From positions 1 to 59,047 of the forward strand of contig JAPEVF010000251.1 of NCBI GenBank assembly GCA_029747585.1: 59,047 nt of DNA. Direction: 5' to 3'. The position numbers and the translations under genes are program-made. The notes beneath the pieces were generated by a model, which saw nothing but the letters and a program-made list of their open reading frames with translations, did no database searches and had not been told where the DNA came from. This document shows positions 47,927 through 58,680 of the stretch, piece by piece (within the stretch, counting starts at the first letter, position 1; the number at the start of each line of letters is the position of its first letter). This DNA is from Pleurotus djamor. Taxonomy: Eukaryota > Basidiomycota > Agaricomycetes > Agaricales > Pleurotaceae.

Positions 47927-48539
47927 CTTGAATTGCTTTTTCAGTTCCTATGAACGAGTTAAGAGTGAAGAGTGCGATAGGGAGAGGGCGCGACAAAGGA
48001 CGAAAGAAAAACGTTGAAACTTCGACTCCGGGTCCTTGGGGAGAAGAACCTTCGCCTCTTTTAAGCTCAAGCTAAGTAGCGCTGACGCGTTCACGCCAAT
48101 CAAAGGGAAAATAAGAGGGGTATCGCGTGTCATAGCGACAAGTGTACACAGAAAGAAAGAGAAGGATTAGGATCCGCGAAACGACGATCTCTCGAAAACA
48201 TTGAATGGGGCAGAAGAATTTCAGGGCACATACGAAAAAGGAAATAATGACATGTGATATAGGAGAAGGAGGCTCTGGGACCAACATCAAACATGGTCCC
48301 TCGGACTGGTGAGGTTTCTGTGCAAGAAAATACATCCTGAGCTGTGTACTTCAACTTCAAAGAGCAAAAGAATCGATACTGAGCTCCGTGCATCACGCAT
48401 CTCACGGGTTCTTAAACGACAACGGGATTTCACCGCGTCGTAAGCTATGACAAACGCTTGACAAACGCTTTGCAAACGCTGCGAAAATTTTGCGCGGCTT
48501 TGATTTGGACCGTGCTCCCCCGGACGCAAATATTACACG

Positions 48540-49334
48540 CTAGAACCGCTTGTTCATTCTGCTCAAATCATCGTTCTCAATCCGTTCGGCGAGGATCGCT
48601 GCGTCAAGCAATTTGCTCACAGGCAGACTATATACATCGGCACATTCGGCGTTCTTGATGATCCCCTGGTAGACTTCGGGAGGGATTCCTTTGATAAACT
48701 TGGCGATGAAGCGGCGCCTCCCTGGAGGCCAAACTATTCTTGCGTATCGAATATGGAGTAGTTCGTAAAACCCTCGCACGCCATATTTCGAGTTGTACTT
48801 AGTACCGTCGAAAAGGTCTTGCGCGTCGCAGATAGCCTTGTGAGGGATGAATCTGTCGTACAAGGCGATGATAGCTTTGTTGAATGTCCACCCCTGGCGA
48901 GAGCGACATCCATCCACCACGTAGTCGAACCAAGCCAATGCCTGTCCCTCAAGGAAACAGGACAACAAAAGAAGACGCATTTGGTCGAGGTCTGGTCCAT
49001 CGCAGCGCTGGCAGCCAAGCCATCGGATAAATCCATGGAACCACGCGTCGAACGCCTCGATGCTAGGGGTTCCGTCGTACTTCTTCGGTTTTGGGAGTGC
49101 GTCGGGGGGAACGTTGAGCTGGGTCGCAAGCGTCTTCTCAATGAACGCAAGGTAGCGTCCTTCGACGAACTTTGTGTGTTTGGAGGGTTTGGGACTTGGA
49201 GGAGTCGTGAGCTCTTCCCCTTCTGGGTCGGGAGTATCGTCGCCGTATAGATCATGTAAACGGCGTGCCACCTTTGGCTTGATTTGCTGTTTTGCTTGAA
49301 TCTTCTGATGGTGCTGGTCTTCAGAACGGGACAT
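48540..49334 (-). CDS. Gag-like (Ty3 capsid-type) protein, copy C, 264 aa
   Basis: One coding exon, MSRSEDQHHQ to TAG at 48540. It has a longer, basic, Pro-rich N-terminal leader (about 55 aa, KVARRLHDLYGDDTPD), then the same core as copy B: YLAFIEKTLATQLNVP, PKPKKYDGTPSIEAFDAWF, LSCFLEGQALAWFDYVVDG, WTFNKAIIALYDRFIPHKAI, YNSKYGVRGFYELLHIRYAR. No zinc knuckle. The predicted 5'-UTR intron 49412-49340 ends five bases before the ATG (donor GTAAAA, weaker than the others). It has its own C-terminal Asp/Arg-rich end (IENDDLSRMNKRF), so the copies have diverged at both ends while keeping an open frame. Confidence 0.8.
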   Translation of the reverse strand: MSRSEDQHHQKIQAKQQIKPKVARRLHDLYGDDTPDPEGEELTTPPSPKPSKHTKFVEGRYLAFIEKTLATQLNVPPDALPKPKKYDGTPSIEAFDAWFHGFIRWLGCQRCDGPDLDQMRLLLLSCFLEGQALAWFDYVVDGCRSRQGWTFNKAIIALYDRFIPHKAICDAQDLFDGTKYNSKYGVRGFYELLHIRYARIVWPPGRRRFIAKFIKGIPPEVYQGIIKNAECADVYSLPVSKLLDAAILAERIENDDLSRMNKRF

Positions 49335-49339
49335 CTTCT

Positions 49340-49412
49340 CTGTAGTTTTAACGTAGACTGTATATCGTTGGGGGTATGGAAGGAAACAATAATAAAGGGG
49401 AATGTGTTTTAC
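49340..49412 (-). other. Predicted 5'-UTR intron of Gag copy C
   Basis: Acceptor CTACAG at 49340 five bases before the ATG; the donor GTAAAA at 49412 is weak. The length (73 nt) equals that of the copy D intron. Confidence 0.4.
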
Positions 49413-49556
49413 TTATGCTCATTGCCTCCTATCCTCGGCTTGCGTGCGGTTTGGTCCACAGGGGATTCAGACGGGAATCTAGAGCAAGTATTGGTGTTCA
49501 AGTTGATGCATTGGTCAAAGAATTTTTACACTGTGTGTGAGAGCTCACTGCATACA

Positions 49557-50273
49557 TCAGCTACTCCGTTGCGAAGCTCTCCTGCCTTGAGACTGTGACT
49601 GCTTTGTGGTCATCGAGAGTGTGTCTTCGACACGACTCGCGTACGAAACGATTTCGGCACAGCTCAGCTCGGACATCGGGCCTTCAGCTTGACGCAATAT
49701 TTCATCAATAAACTCCCGCGGGAGTCCACCGAGAAATCTTTTGATGACTGTCTTCTCCCCTGGAGGGTAAACCAGTCTCGCAGCCCGATGTGAGAGCGAA
49801 TCGTGAAACGCTCGGACGCCAGACTTGGGGTTGTATTTAGTGGCATTGAAGAGCTCATCCGCTTCATGCACCGCCTTCAATGTTATGAAGCGGTCGTAGA
49901 GGGCAATGATAGCCTCGTTGAACGTCCATTGATAAAGAGTGTGGAATCCATCCACGACACGGTTAAACCAAGTCAATGCCTGTCCCTCGAGGAAGCATGA
50001 CATGAGCAACAGACGTAGCCTGTCGACGCCTGGACCCTCGCAGGGATAGCAACTCAACCACCGGATGAAAGGACAAAACCAGGTATCGAATGCTTCGATT
50101 GTGGGCGTTCCGTCGTACTTCTTCGGCAGAGGTAACGCGTCCGGGGGGACTTGTACTTGTCTCGTTAGATGCTTCTCGATGAACGCAAGGTAGCGACTCT
50201 GGACGACCTCAGTGAGGTGGGAGATGGGTAGTGGCTCAGATTGCCAGGCTGGGGTCCATTCTGAAGAAGACAT
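49557..50273 (-). CDS. Gag-like (Ty3 capsid-type) protein, copy D, 238 aa
   Basis: One coding exon from the ATG at 50273 (MSSSEWTPAW) to TGA at 49557. Core: YLAFIEKHLTRQVQVP, LPLPKKYDGTPTIEAFDTWF, LMSCFLEGQALTWFNRVVDG, WTFNEAIIALYDRFITLKAV, YNPKSGVRAFHDSLSHRAAR. It is closest to copy B (PISHLTEVVQSRYLAFIEKH versus PISQHTEHVQHRYLAYIEKH). The C-terminus ends in a Ser/Gln/Arg-rich tail, without a zinc knuckle. The intron 50350-50278 sits four bases upstream of the ATG. A TATA-like CTTATAAA lies near 50440 on this strand. Function unknown; the role of a capsid-like protein without a polymerase is discussed in the findings. Confidence 0.8.
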   Translation of the reverse strand: MSSSEWTPAWQSEPLPISHLTEVVQSRYLAFIEKHLTRQVQVPPDALPLPKKYDGTPTIEAFDTWFCPFIRWLSCYPCEGPGVDRLRLLLMSCFLEGQALTWFNRVVDGFHTLYQWTFNEAIIALYDRFITLKAVHEADELFNATKYNPKSGVRAFHDSLSHRAARLVYPPGEKTVIKRFLGGLPREFIDEILRQAEGPMSELSCAEIVSYASRVEDTLSMTTKQSQSQGRRASQRSS

Positions 50274-50277
50274 GGGA

Positions 50278-50350
50278 CTGAACGTTAACTTCCCTAAGCC
50301 AAGACCATTCAGTTCTCTCAACTTTTGAGGTACTAGATTGGTATACTTAC
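50278..50350 (-). other. Predicted 5'-UTR intron of Gag copy D
   Basis: Donor GTAAGTATAC at 50350 (strong) and acceptor TTCAG ending at 50278, four bases before the ATG. Length 73 nt. Confidence 0.55.
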
Positions 50351-51660
50351 CTTGGGCTCCGTCGGTAGGAGCCTGGTTATGGGAGCTCGGTGGATCAGTA
50401 AGTATGCCACCTACGGACNGGGGGGACGTCGGTTTGTGTTTATAAGGAAAATCATCAGTGCCCGGTAAACGCTCACCTCGACGGGTCGTCTGCAGATCTG
50501 CCTAGCGTGGGTGATAGACGACGCGGCGGCGAGCAGGCAAGGGAGAGTAACAAAAAAATCGAGTCGAGCTAAGGTGGTAGGAGGAGCTTTGTCTCTGGTA
50601 AATCGGATCGGGTAAGATAGGCAGATAGCCTCAGAGCCTGTAGGTGTATCCGAAGAATTCAGGAATTAACTACGAACCCCCGTCAAGAAATGCCATCGAA
50701 ATGTATGGCTGGTGATAGATAGTACTCACCTCAGTGACCCCGGGGTAAAGCACAGCTCGCAGCACTCATGGATGATATATGCGCGTATTTATGCGAAGTG
50801 GCATGAGGTAAACATGAGGTGAACACATAAGAAATACTGCCGGTCAAAGCGGTACATATCGAGGCGTGAACGTTATCCAACGCTCCGAGTCCCATTGGCT
50901 ATTAGAAAATTATGAGGATGTCTTTTCACCCGCGTTCAACACAATCTTGAGCAAGTTTTACCCAGGAAGCTCGCGCGTGAAGCTCGAAGACTCGAGTCGA
51001 TTCTCAGATAATAACACAGACTAGAGAAGGATTGTGACTCGTGGTCACAAGATAAATCATTGTCAACACAGTGGACGCATAAGGTAGGTTCAGCACGTGA
51101 TAAGAGTAGTATAGGAGAATCAGAAACTTGAAAGGGCTCTGGAGCGAAAAACCAAGATCAACAGCCGTGAAGGAGCAGTTGAGCGAGTTCATGTCTTCCA
51201 AAGTATCCTTACCCTGTGCGCTTACAATGAGGTGAGAGTATGGCATGTGGTCACTCAATGAGCGGCACAACATTATTTTTGTGGTTGCGGCGACCAAGGC
51301 GGGCAGTATGAGTTATGCGTCGAAATATCGTCGTTACAGTGTGTCATAAAAGGTAATAGATACAAGAGAAATCGAATCAAAAAATAACACAAGGGAACGA
51401 TTGTTTGCGAGATTTTAAGAAGATCAATACAAAATTGTTGAAATGAGTGTGGTATGCTGCCGCGACAAGCATGGCGTCGGTTGGATGGAGCTTGAAAGAA
51501 ATCAATATACAAACAGGTGGAGAAAAGTCTGAAAGTCGAGGGACGAAAGGTATAACATTCTGTCCAAAGGACCGTCCGAGGTATAAGAAAGTCGATACAA
51601 ACCAAAATGTCTCGAGCCTAGCGCTCTTCCACACGGTGTTCTTCGGTTCAACGCACTGAA
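50351..51660. other. Intergenic region
   Basis: The upstream region of Gag copy D (including a TATA-like CTTATAAA near 50440) and the 3' region of the Ser/Pro-rich gene. The N at 50419 precedes a G-run. Small frames (51004-51297, 51273-51605) have no domain. I see no LTR-like direct repeat. Confidence 0.4.
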
Positions 51661-53052
51661 TTAGTGGTTATGACTGAGCGATCTTAGGAGTCGCCTGAGT
51701 TTCTGCATGCGACCGATACCGGTTAAGAACTTCCTCCACCACTGGGGCTTGCCTGCTTCATCATACAGGGACAACGAGCTGGCCGTTGAGTCCTCGGAAT
51801 GCATAGAATGCCTGAACCCTTGTTCGGTATGAGAGGGTGGCCGAGAGGCAGGCGGTGTAGGCGGCGCAGTAGAGTAAATCGAAGGTGACGCCCTCCCAGA
51901 CGCATACTCCGGAAATGGAAACCTTTCAACCCCCGGTCCAACACTCAAACTAAGATCAAGCGCGGTTTCCGAGCCCAAGTCCACCTTGATGGCATGCCCT
52001 TCCTCTGATTGCCGGGCAGTTTGAGTCTCCGGTGTGTCATTGGAGTCTTCAGAGTCATCGATTTCGGGGTCTTCTCCCCCTGCCGAAGAATTGACCGGTT
52101 CGACATGAGGCGGAGGGAATTCGAGAAGGTCAGGTGCCTTAGCCGCAGACTCTTTGGCGGTGGTTTCAAGTAAACCTTGCATGAATTCCGACCACTCCTT
52201 GGGCGATGCTTGGAGGCGATCCGTTAATCCGAGATGATCAGCCACGGGTCCCTCAGGCTCTCCCATAGTAATTTGTAATGGGCTTCGCAATGACTGGGAG
52301 ACGTAGTTCCAGTCAGGTGAAATCGAGCGAGCGGTTGATTGAACGGCAGAGTCGAGCGACGATGAACGGACGGTAGTAGAGCAGAGCACACCGTCCTCCC
52401 CAACATCAGATGTCAAGGAACCTCCCCACTGGCTTCTTCTAGTGCGGTCGATGGGTGTGCCTCTACCGACATACTTGACAAGTGGCCACGATCCCCGAAG
52501 CATGGTGGCGCTCTTTACGGGAGATAGTTGTGGAGAAGGGAGGTCTCTGGACCGTCGTTCCCGTGGAGGGGTAGACGTCCTAGGGGGCGACTCAGGGCTT
52601 GCGACAGAGGACGGCGAACCTGCACGCGGCTCTGAGGAGATTGAAGGGGTTGGGGAGGACGCGGGTGATAAGGATAAATCCCCTGCAAAATCAGAGAATT
52701 CGAAGAAGGGAATGTCGATGGGGTCGTTGGCCTCCACGACGTCTGACTGGGATGGTGCGTCGAACGATTCGACAACGGATAGTCGTTTAAACGGCTGTAC
52801 GTCGATGCCAGAGTCTTGGTCGCCAGGGCCGTACCCTAGTAAGTGACCGTTCATTGTTACGGTGTCATAGTTGTCTAAAGGCACGGCGGCTGCCTCGTCT
52901 TGTGCAGCAGCAATAGCGGTTTGGATTTCGACGGAATTGTAGGGACGAGGTCTGTATGAGTTCGCGGCGTTCAGTCGGCAACAAGACGGCCCCAGCATAA
53001 GTAACCGAATATCAAGACGAGGTGCCGCATGAACTTACGTGACATCCGCCAT
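51661..53052 (-). CDS. Ser/Pro-rich hypothetical protein, about 434 aa
   Basis: Two exons: 53052-53039 (14 nt, codes MADVT) and 52951-51661, summing to 435 codons. The long intron-skipping frame that begins with ATG at 52998 is probably intronic, since MADV spliced to TPRPYNSVEI gives a clean start. The protein is disordered: many SP and SPP motifs, RERRSRDLPSPQLSPVK, acidic patches (DPEIDDSEDSNDTPE), and a short basic, ordered C-terminus (WWRKFLTGIGRMQKLRRLL) that could bind membrane or nucleic acid. Proline-directed kinase sites are numerous. No domain recognised; it could be a regulatory scaffold. Confidence 0.6.
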
Positions 53053-55000
53053 AATCATAAGCGTTGGTCGGGTCTTTGAATCTGTGGTCGGGAGAAAAAC
53101 AAGGAAACTAGTCAATGAAGAAGAGAGGGAGGTGAAGGGTGGGAGGTGCCCTTGGTTTGGGGGGCTTTCTCAAGGGCGGGTCAGAGAATATTGTTGGGGT
53201 TCAAAGCTAGAATTATTGAAGGATTCACACCTTCAACTCGCCGTTCGCTCCACGGAGATTCGGGCTGGTGGGTTACGTCGTCCGTAAGAACGTATCAGAA
53301 TAAGAAGCGAGTTTTATGAAGGCGGAAGAAGTCATCGAAATCGGTGTACGAGACCTCGTGTGTTCCCGGTGAAAGGTGTTAACGGTCTGAGTCCCTAGAC
53401 AGACAACATCGTGTATCGTCGTACGAGAACACTAAGCATTCCATGGAGGCGTTTCAGATAGTGTCTATACCCACAGCTCTTTTGCATGCATTGAATATGG
53501 ACTCATGGAGAACTGTGAGAGCAGAACGGCGTGCAATACAAATAAGCTTGCATTGTGCAAAAAGAAGGGCTACGGGAGTGCATCGTGGCTAGTCAGTTAT
53601 GTAAAAGAGCCATAGAAACACGCCCACCATCAAAGTTTCGCCTTTAAACTATGGCCTACGACACTTTGCTGGCCGAAGGCGTTCCAGAAGCGTTTTCTGT
53701 CGTGCGCGGTGCTTTGAGCGTGGCGTTCATGGTGATTCCCAGTACAAGTTATTATAGCTGGATGATTTATCGCTTCACGCTTCAGAATTGACAACCTCAG
53801 CGAGTGGTAAGTAGAAGGGCGAACAGAATGGGCGCCAATTGAGAAAGATGGATGTTGAATTAGCGCTGAAATGGAAGTCGTTCAAGTTTGGTCCAAGTTT
53901 GGTCCAAGTTCCAAAGTTCTGTAATCTGTTCAAGCTCCCCTCGGACTCACCTTGTCCTGTCGGTGCTGCTTTCTCGTAGTAATGGGAAGTTCTTCGTGAA
54001 AAAGCCGGGCGCGCTCGTATGACTCTGGCCTAGCAGTGTGTCTGACTGCTGCTGATTCGGTGCCCAATGCCCATTGCGGAAACGATGGCACGAAGGGTGG
54101 GTTTCCTGGAACTGTTTGAGTATCATGTGGTACTAACTTCCTTTGATAGAACTGGAGGACATACAGGGCGACGTACTTGCATAGCGTTGCTCTGTCATAC
54201 CCCCGGAGACTAGTCCTCAAGCCTTTGCTTGCATGCTGACTCCGGTGTTTCCTCGAGCGACGTCAAGGACTTGTATACGACGCAGCCCTCTCATTGGGGA
54301 TACCACTTCACAGTGTCATGGATCATACAGATGTGCGTTATCTTCATCTTCATCGCGCGCATTGTCCGAACTTCACACTCAGGTACGAGGCTCAGGCCTA
54401 CTAGTTGATACGTGGAATGACAAGTGGTCGCTTCCGCGGTTATCACAACCCGAGGATCCTTGTCGATATCTATCTTCAGGCTGTGCCTGGCCTCGTGATG
54501 TCTTCAGCGGGAGGCTGCTATTAATACCCATCGCGTATGTCTGCTTTGTCCGACTTCAGACGGTGCATGGATGTCAGGCACTACATGTCTGACACGGTTT
54601 TAGTACCGTGATCCTTTGGAACTCCCTCTTACCGCGCGTGTTGTACCGATGTGCCTTCAACAGCAGTGATCGGACAATATAGAAGGGCAGGGACTGAGAA
54701 TGATCAAGGGAATTGGGCGACTTTCAACACGATGGTCGTGTAATACCTCGGTTTGACCAGGCATGCATGGCCGACTTTGTCTTCTCTAGACACACCTCGC
54801 TGTGCATGACATCTGTCCAGATTATCCCGAGCCTCTCTAGGACCATCGAACATCTACCTTCCGATGTGACTGATTAACAATTTGGTGCGGAACAGCGAAG
54901 TCACTCCGTTTAACATCCACAATTACCATCCTCTTCTTCGCTATAAATCAAAGGTCAATAGGTTTCTCCAGTCTTTAACACCTACCTCTCATTTTGAATT
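53053..55000. other. Stretch without a convincing gene
   Basis: Short frames on both strands (minus 53930-54220, plus 54233-54592), none with a domain. A direct repeat of AAGTTTGGTCC lies near 53885-53910. TATAAATC at 54942-54949 is a likely TATA box, 59 nt before the ATG of the first secreted protein. Confidence 0.4.
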
Positions 55001-55931
55001 ATGTTTCACTCAATCTTCACCAGTCTCATCATTAGCTCCGTCATCAGTCTCCCCGTCCTAGGAGCATCAGTTGCAGGACGTGAGTACTCTACTGAGCTCG
55101 CGGTCTTGGACGCGCCAACCTTCCCCCTTCTAGTGCCCCGCGCTCCTACTAATATGCAGTCCATCCGCGTTGGAGATCACATCATACAGACGGTCACTCG
55201 ACCTGTATCTGCCGACCGCCTCGTGTCGATCAGTCGAGGAACCTCGCCTGCGGTCGTCCGTGAGACTACCCTCACTAAGCGCGTGACGAACAACTGCTGC
55301 ACCTTCGGATGTGAGGTCGCCTTCCTTTCCTCAATCCGCCCTCTCACATTTGCCATCAGGCCCTTCGATCACCTGTACTAACGGCTTGAGCACTTCGCCT
55401 GACGCGCCTCTGGACGCCGACTGTGTCGCACTTTCCACGGCCCTGCGACAACTTGCTCAAAGCGAGGTAACGAACACATTCCCTTGCACTGTCCCCAATG
55501 CGAGTTGTACGTCTTTGATGTCCTTTTTGACTTGGTTCCCCGTTTATGACTCTACTTGTATAGGCCCGAACTTCACTGTTCCTCCAGGATTCGAACAGGC
55601 GTACTTTCTTGGGACATGTCTAGTCGGATTCATCAACTTAAATTCCGCTGGTGGTCCGTCCGAATCATATTGTCATTACCTCATGGTGAGCTTCCCCTAC
55701 AATTAAATCAGGCTGCTGGTCGTCTAAAGTCGTCGAAAAGGCCGGAGTAACGCCGACTCTTTTTGGTACCTGTGTCAACACGCAACTGAAGACCGGAGGC
55801 TTCTGCTTACAATCCAACCCCGGATTCGCTTATGCTCTTGAGTGAGTGACCGTGAACTGAAACCACTAACGTCCGATTTAAACATTTTTGGTTCCAGAGT
55901 TCGTCACGTCGATGTTTCAACCGTGGGCTAG
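55001..55931 (+). CDS. Small secreted cysteine-containing protein, copy 1, about 219 aa
   Basis: Six exons: 55001-55079, 55134-55310, 55360-55506, 55564-55685, 55741-55841 and 55898-55931, summing to 220 codons. A signal peptide (MFHSIFTSLIISSVISLPVLG) is followed by SIRVGDHIIQTVTRPVSA, a basic LTKRV site that could be cut by a Kex2-like protease, then a mature part with six or more Cys: FGC, TCTNGLSTSPDAPLDADC, FPC, LGTCLVGFINLN, YC and GTC ... FC. The ADCxxL ... GTCxxGF pattern recalls the Ecp2/Hce2 effector fold, but only loosely. The frame through exon 5 depends on the acceptor at 55740 (AAAAG), confirmed by alignment of AG at the exon start with copy 2. Likely an extracellular effector or antagonist. 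Confidence 0.75.
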
Positions 55932-56523
55932 TGACACATTCCCTACGTAACTCAGCCCTTGAAAGTTCCGAAACGCCAATTTCATTTTTGAACCTGTATC
56001 TCGAGATGAAACCGATGTCCATGTCAAAGGATAAACTTAGTACCAGTGCGTCGAGTTTTTAATACTCTAGGTATGTGGGTGCCTCAGGGTTGAACCAAGA
56101 AGTAAATCAAGTGGCTGACCTAAAGTTCGTGATCTGCGGTGGGAATTCTGGCGCCCGTAAATGGCCTGGTACTGGTACACTGCGACTCGTGTGGTTCCAT
56201 GTTAACGTTAACATCACCTGCCTGCTCTGTCGATCTCTTACCCAGTCCGCTCTGGGTGCGCCAATGCGTACCTGTCCTTATGGTGTTCTTCCAGATGTTC
56301 CGCACCGCGGATATATCTATCCTTGGCGTGGAGGCACCATCAAGGCCGCCTTCTGCACAGTGGGGCACGCTTACGGGGAAGTGATGGACAAGCCGAGCAT
56401 AACATAACGCGACAAGGCTTTCCTAACTGAATTGTGAATGAAGGGGATTTAAAGTCAAGAACACATCGAAGGTCGAGCTGCAAGACCCCACTGATATTGA
56501 GTCTTCCCAGATTTTACACCCTC
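55932..56523. other. Intergenic region between secreted copies 1 and 2
   Basis: A plus-strand frame at 56075-56407 and its minus-strand partner at 56120-56368 are open, but no domain or signal peptide was seen and no part aligns with the flanking genes. Confidence 0.35.
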
Positions 56524-57453
56524 ATGTTCGTTTCAGCTTCTATCAAGTCCCTCGTCATCATCGCGCTTTCAGTCACTCAAGTACTCGCCATCGCCACTGG
56601 TGGTAAGCCATGTCCAGCCAGCCGCGGTATCGTTTCCCACTGACGTTCTTCCTCCTACCCAGTTAGCAAGGAAAGCATTCGCGTTGGGGAGCATGTTATC
56701 ACTGTCACCACATCTCCGATTTCCGCTTCCCGAGCGAGTTCGTTCAATAAAGGTGTCTCTCGAGCTGCCACGTCGCTCATCAAACGAGTTACGAACAATG
56801 CTTGCGAATTCGGGTGTCAGTACTCCTTTCACTTAATCGCTTAGCCACCTTCGCATCAACTCATCAGTCACTCATCTCCACAGGCAGTCTCACCTGTGCC
56901 AATGGTTTGAGCACGTCTCCAGATCCTCCCTTGTCAGCCGATTGTACTGCTCTCAGGACAGCGGTGCAACAACTAGCGGCGAGCGAAGTGAAGCCTACCA
57001 ACCCATTCCCCTGCGCGTTCCCGAGCCAGCCAACATGTACGCCCATCTTTCCTTTCTCTGCTATGTACCATCACCCTCGCTTGATGCTAACCGAGCAGAT
57101 CACTAGGTCCTAGCTTCACAGTACAACCTCAGTTCGAGCGAGCTTACTCGCTTGGTACCTGTTTGGTTGGATTTATAAATTTGAACTCACTTGGTGGAGC
57201 TTCGCTTTCCTATTGCAACTACTTGATAGTGAGCTTCAATTCAACTTCGACTCACTTAGAAAATTCATCAAATTTACTAGGCCGGCAGTATGAACAGTCT
57301 CTATAACGGCTGTATTGGAAATCAGATGACGACAGGCGCCCTTTGCCTACAAACACTTCAGACCAATACGTTCTACGCAATAGAGTAAGTCGGAAGCATC
57401 GCTGACTACTTCTTCTATGCTCACTCCCTATGAATAGACTCCGTCATGTCTGA
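56524..57453 (+). CDS. Small secreted cysteine-containing protein, copy 2, about 208 aa
   Basis: Six exons: 56524-56602, 56663-56815, 56884-57036, 57107-57228, 57281-57384 and 57438-57453, summing to 209 codons. The first exon (79 nt) and fourth exon (122 nt) have the same lengths as in copy 1 and every intron is at the same place. Signal peptide MFVSASIKSLVIIALSVTQVLA; propeptide SIRVGEHVITVTTSPISASR with a basic LIKRV site; mature part with CEFGC, TCANGLSTSPDPPLSADC, FPC, LGTCLVGFINLN, SYCNY, NGCIG and LC. The C-terminus LRHV matches VRHV of copy 1. The mature region looks more conserved than the propeptide. Function as for copy 1. Confidence 0.78.
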
Positions 57454-58105
57454 ACAAATGACTCAGAGGAGCTTGAAGTCGGTCTTAAGTATCTGTTTGA
57501 TCTAGCCTGGAACTGAGTTACTAGTACCTGTACATCACTAGTACTGTGCCACCACCGGGTTTCTCTCTTGCTTAAAAGTTCAGGAGTCATGTATCATCCC
57601 TGCTTACGACTCTACGTACTTCAATAGCGGTGTAAAACTTTCCGTGAGTAGCACCGCTGAGCAGGATTTCCCGAAGTTCCTTTGGCCCCTCGCCTTTCCC
57701 CTTTATCTCCTCATCTAAACGGTGCCTCAGTCTCAGGCGGGGTAAGGACATCTGACCAGTGGACTGACTAGTACATCGCTTACGACCCACGATGACTGTC
57801 ACAGCTCCTTCTTCGACGGACGTTGTGTGTTCCTAGCCTTGTGCTTTGCTCCTTCGAGTATATTTTTCACTGTCACACTCAAAGCTCTCTCTAAGGAATG
57901 TGGAGGAACCAACAGTCCTTTGTCATTTCGGATGGCCGCAACGAGGAAATTAGACCTCAACTGATGAAGATCCACGAGAGTACAAGGTCGCAGAACATGT
58001 CTCTTCCGATAGGTCGCAGACGATTATTACATGGTCAACAAACCATTTAAGGCAGACCGGTACACGTAAAGGCTTTGAGTCCCCACTCGACTTGTCTCCT
58101 CTGAT
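57454..58105. other. Intergenic region between secreted copies 2 and 3
   Basis: No convincing gene. A minus-strand frame at 57587-57802 has no domain. Confidence 0.35.
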
Positions 58106-58680
58106 ATGTTGTTCATCAGACTTTCCCAGATTTGTATGATTGTGCTCGCAGGTACTCAAGTGCTAGGGATCGCAACTGGGTGTCAGTATAAGTATCCTCA
58201 TCAGTCACAGGTTTATAATCCTTCTGATCATCCTCGAAACAGCCTCTGCGGAGACCATTCGTGTCGGGGAACACATCATTAGCGTAATAACGTCCCCAAT
58301 ATCAGCTACGAGAGCCAAGTCGCTCGCGAAGAGCTCTGCTCAAGTCACCAGACACGAGACTTCGCTCACGAAGAGGCTGACAACAAATGCTTGCGAATTC
58401 GGATGTACGTACAGTTTACCGGAACTTTAGCACCGCTGCCACCGATGAGGGACTCCTCTAACCCTTTCACACAGGCAGTCTGGCTTGTGCAAATGAGCTA
58501 AGCACCTCACCAGACCCGCCGACATCGGAAGATTGTACTTCCCTCAGAGCTGCAGTCTTGCAGCTTGCGTTGAGCGAAGTGAAGAGCACCAACCCGTTCC
58601 CGTGTTCAGTACCCAACCAAGCATCATGTAAGTAGGCATTGATCACCGTTCAGTGGCTGGCTTTTCCAACTCATTACATC
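58106..58680 (+). pseudogene. Small secreted cysteine-containing protein, copy 3, truncated
   Basis: Three exons: 58106-58181, 58243-58404 and 58475-58627. Signal peptide MLFIRLSQICMIVLAGTQVLG, then SAETIRVGEHIISVITSPIS, the basic LTKRL site, CEFGC, and ACANELSTSPDPPTSEDC. Exon 3 is 153 nt, as in copy 2. The next exon (expected PSFTVQP/PNFTVPP) is absent: after an intron-like stretch to about 58680 the sequence changes to an unrelated AT-rich composition. The gene is therefore broken at its third intron or shortly after, by insertion, deletion or a mis-join in the assembly. Confidence 0.75.

Noticed and set aside
46385..50350. A complete LTR retrotransposon
   Set aside because: No protease, reverse transcriptase, integrase, primer-binding site or direct long repeats were seen, and the copies share an intron.
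52442..52846. Plus-strand frame of 134 codons
   Set aside because: Antisense shadow of the Ser/Pro-rich gene at 51661.
55556..55750. Stop after exon 4 making secreted copy 1 a pseudogene
   Set aside because: Using the acceptor at 55740 gives a standard 55-nt intron and a last part that matches copy 2, so the gene is intact.
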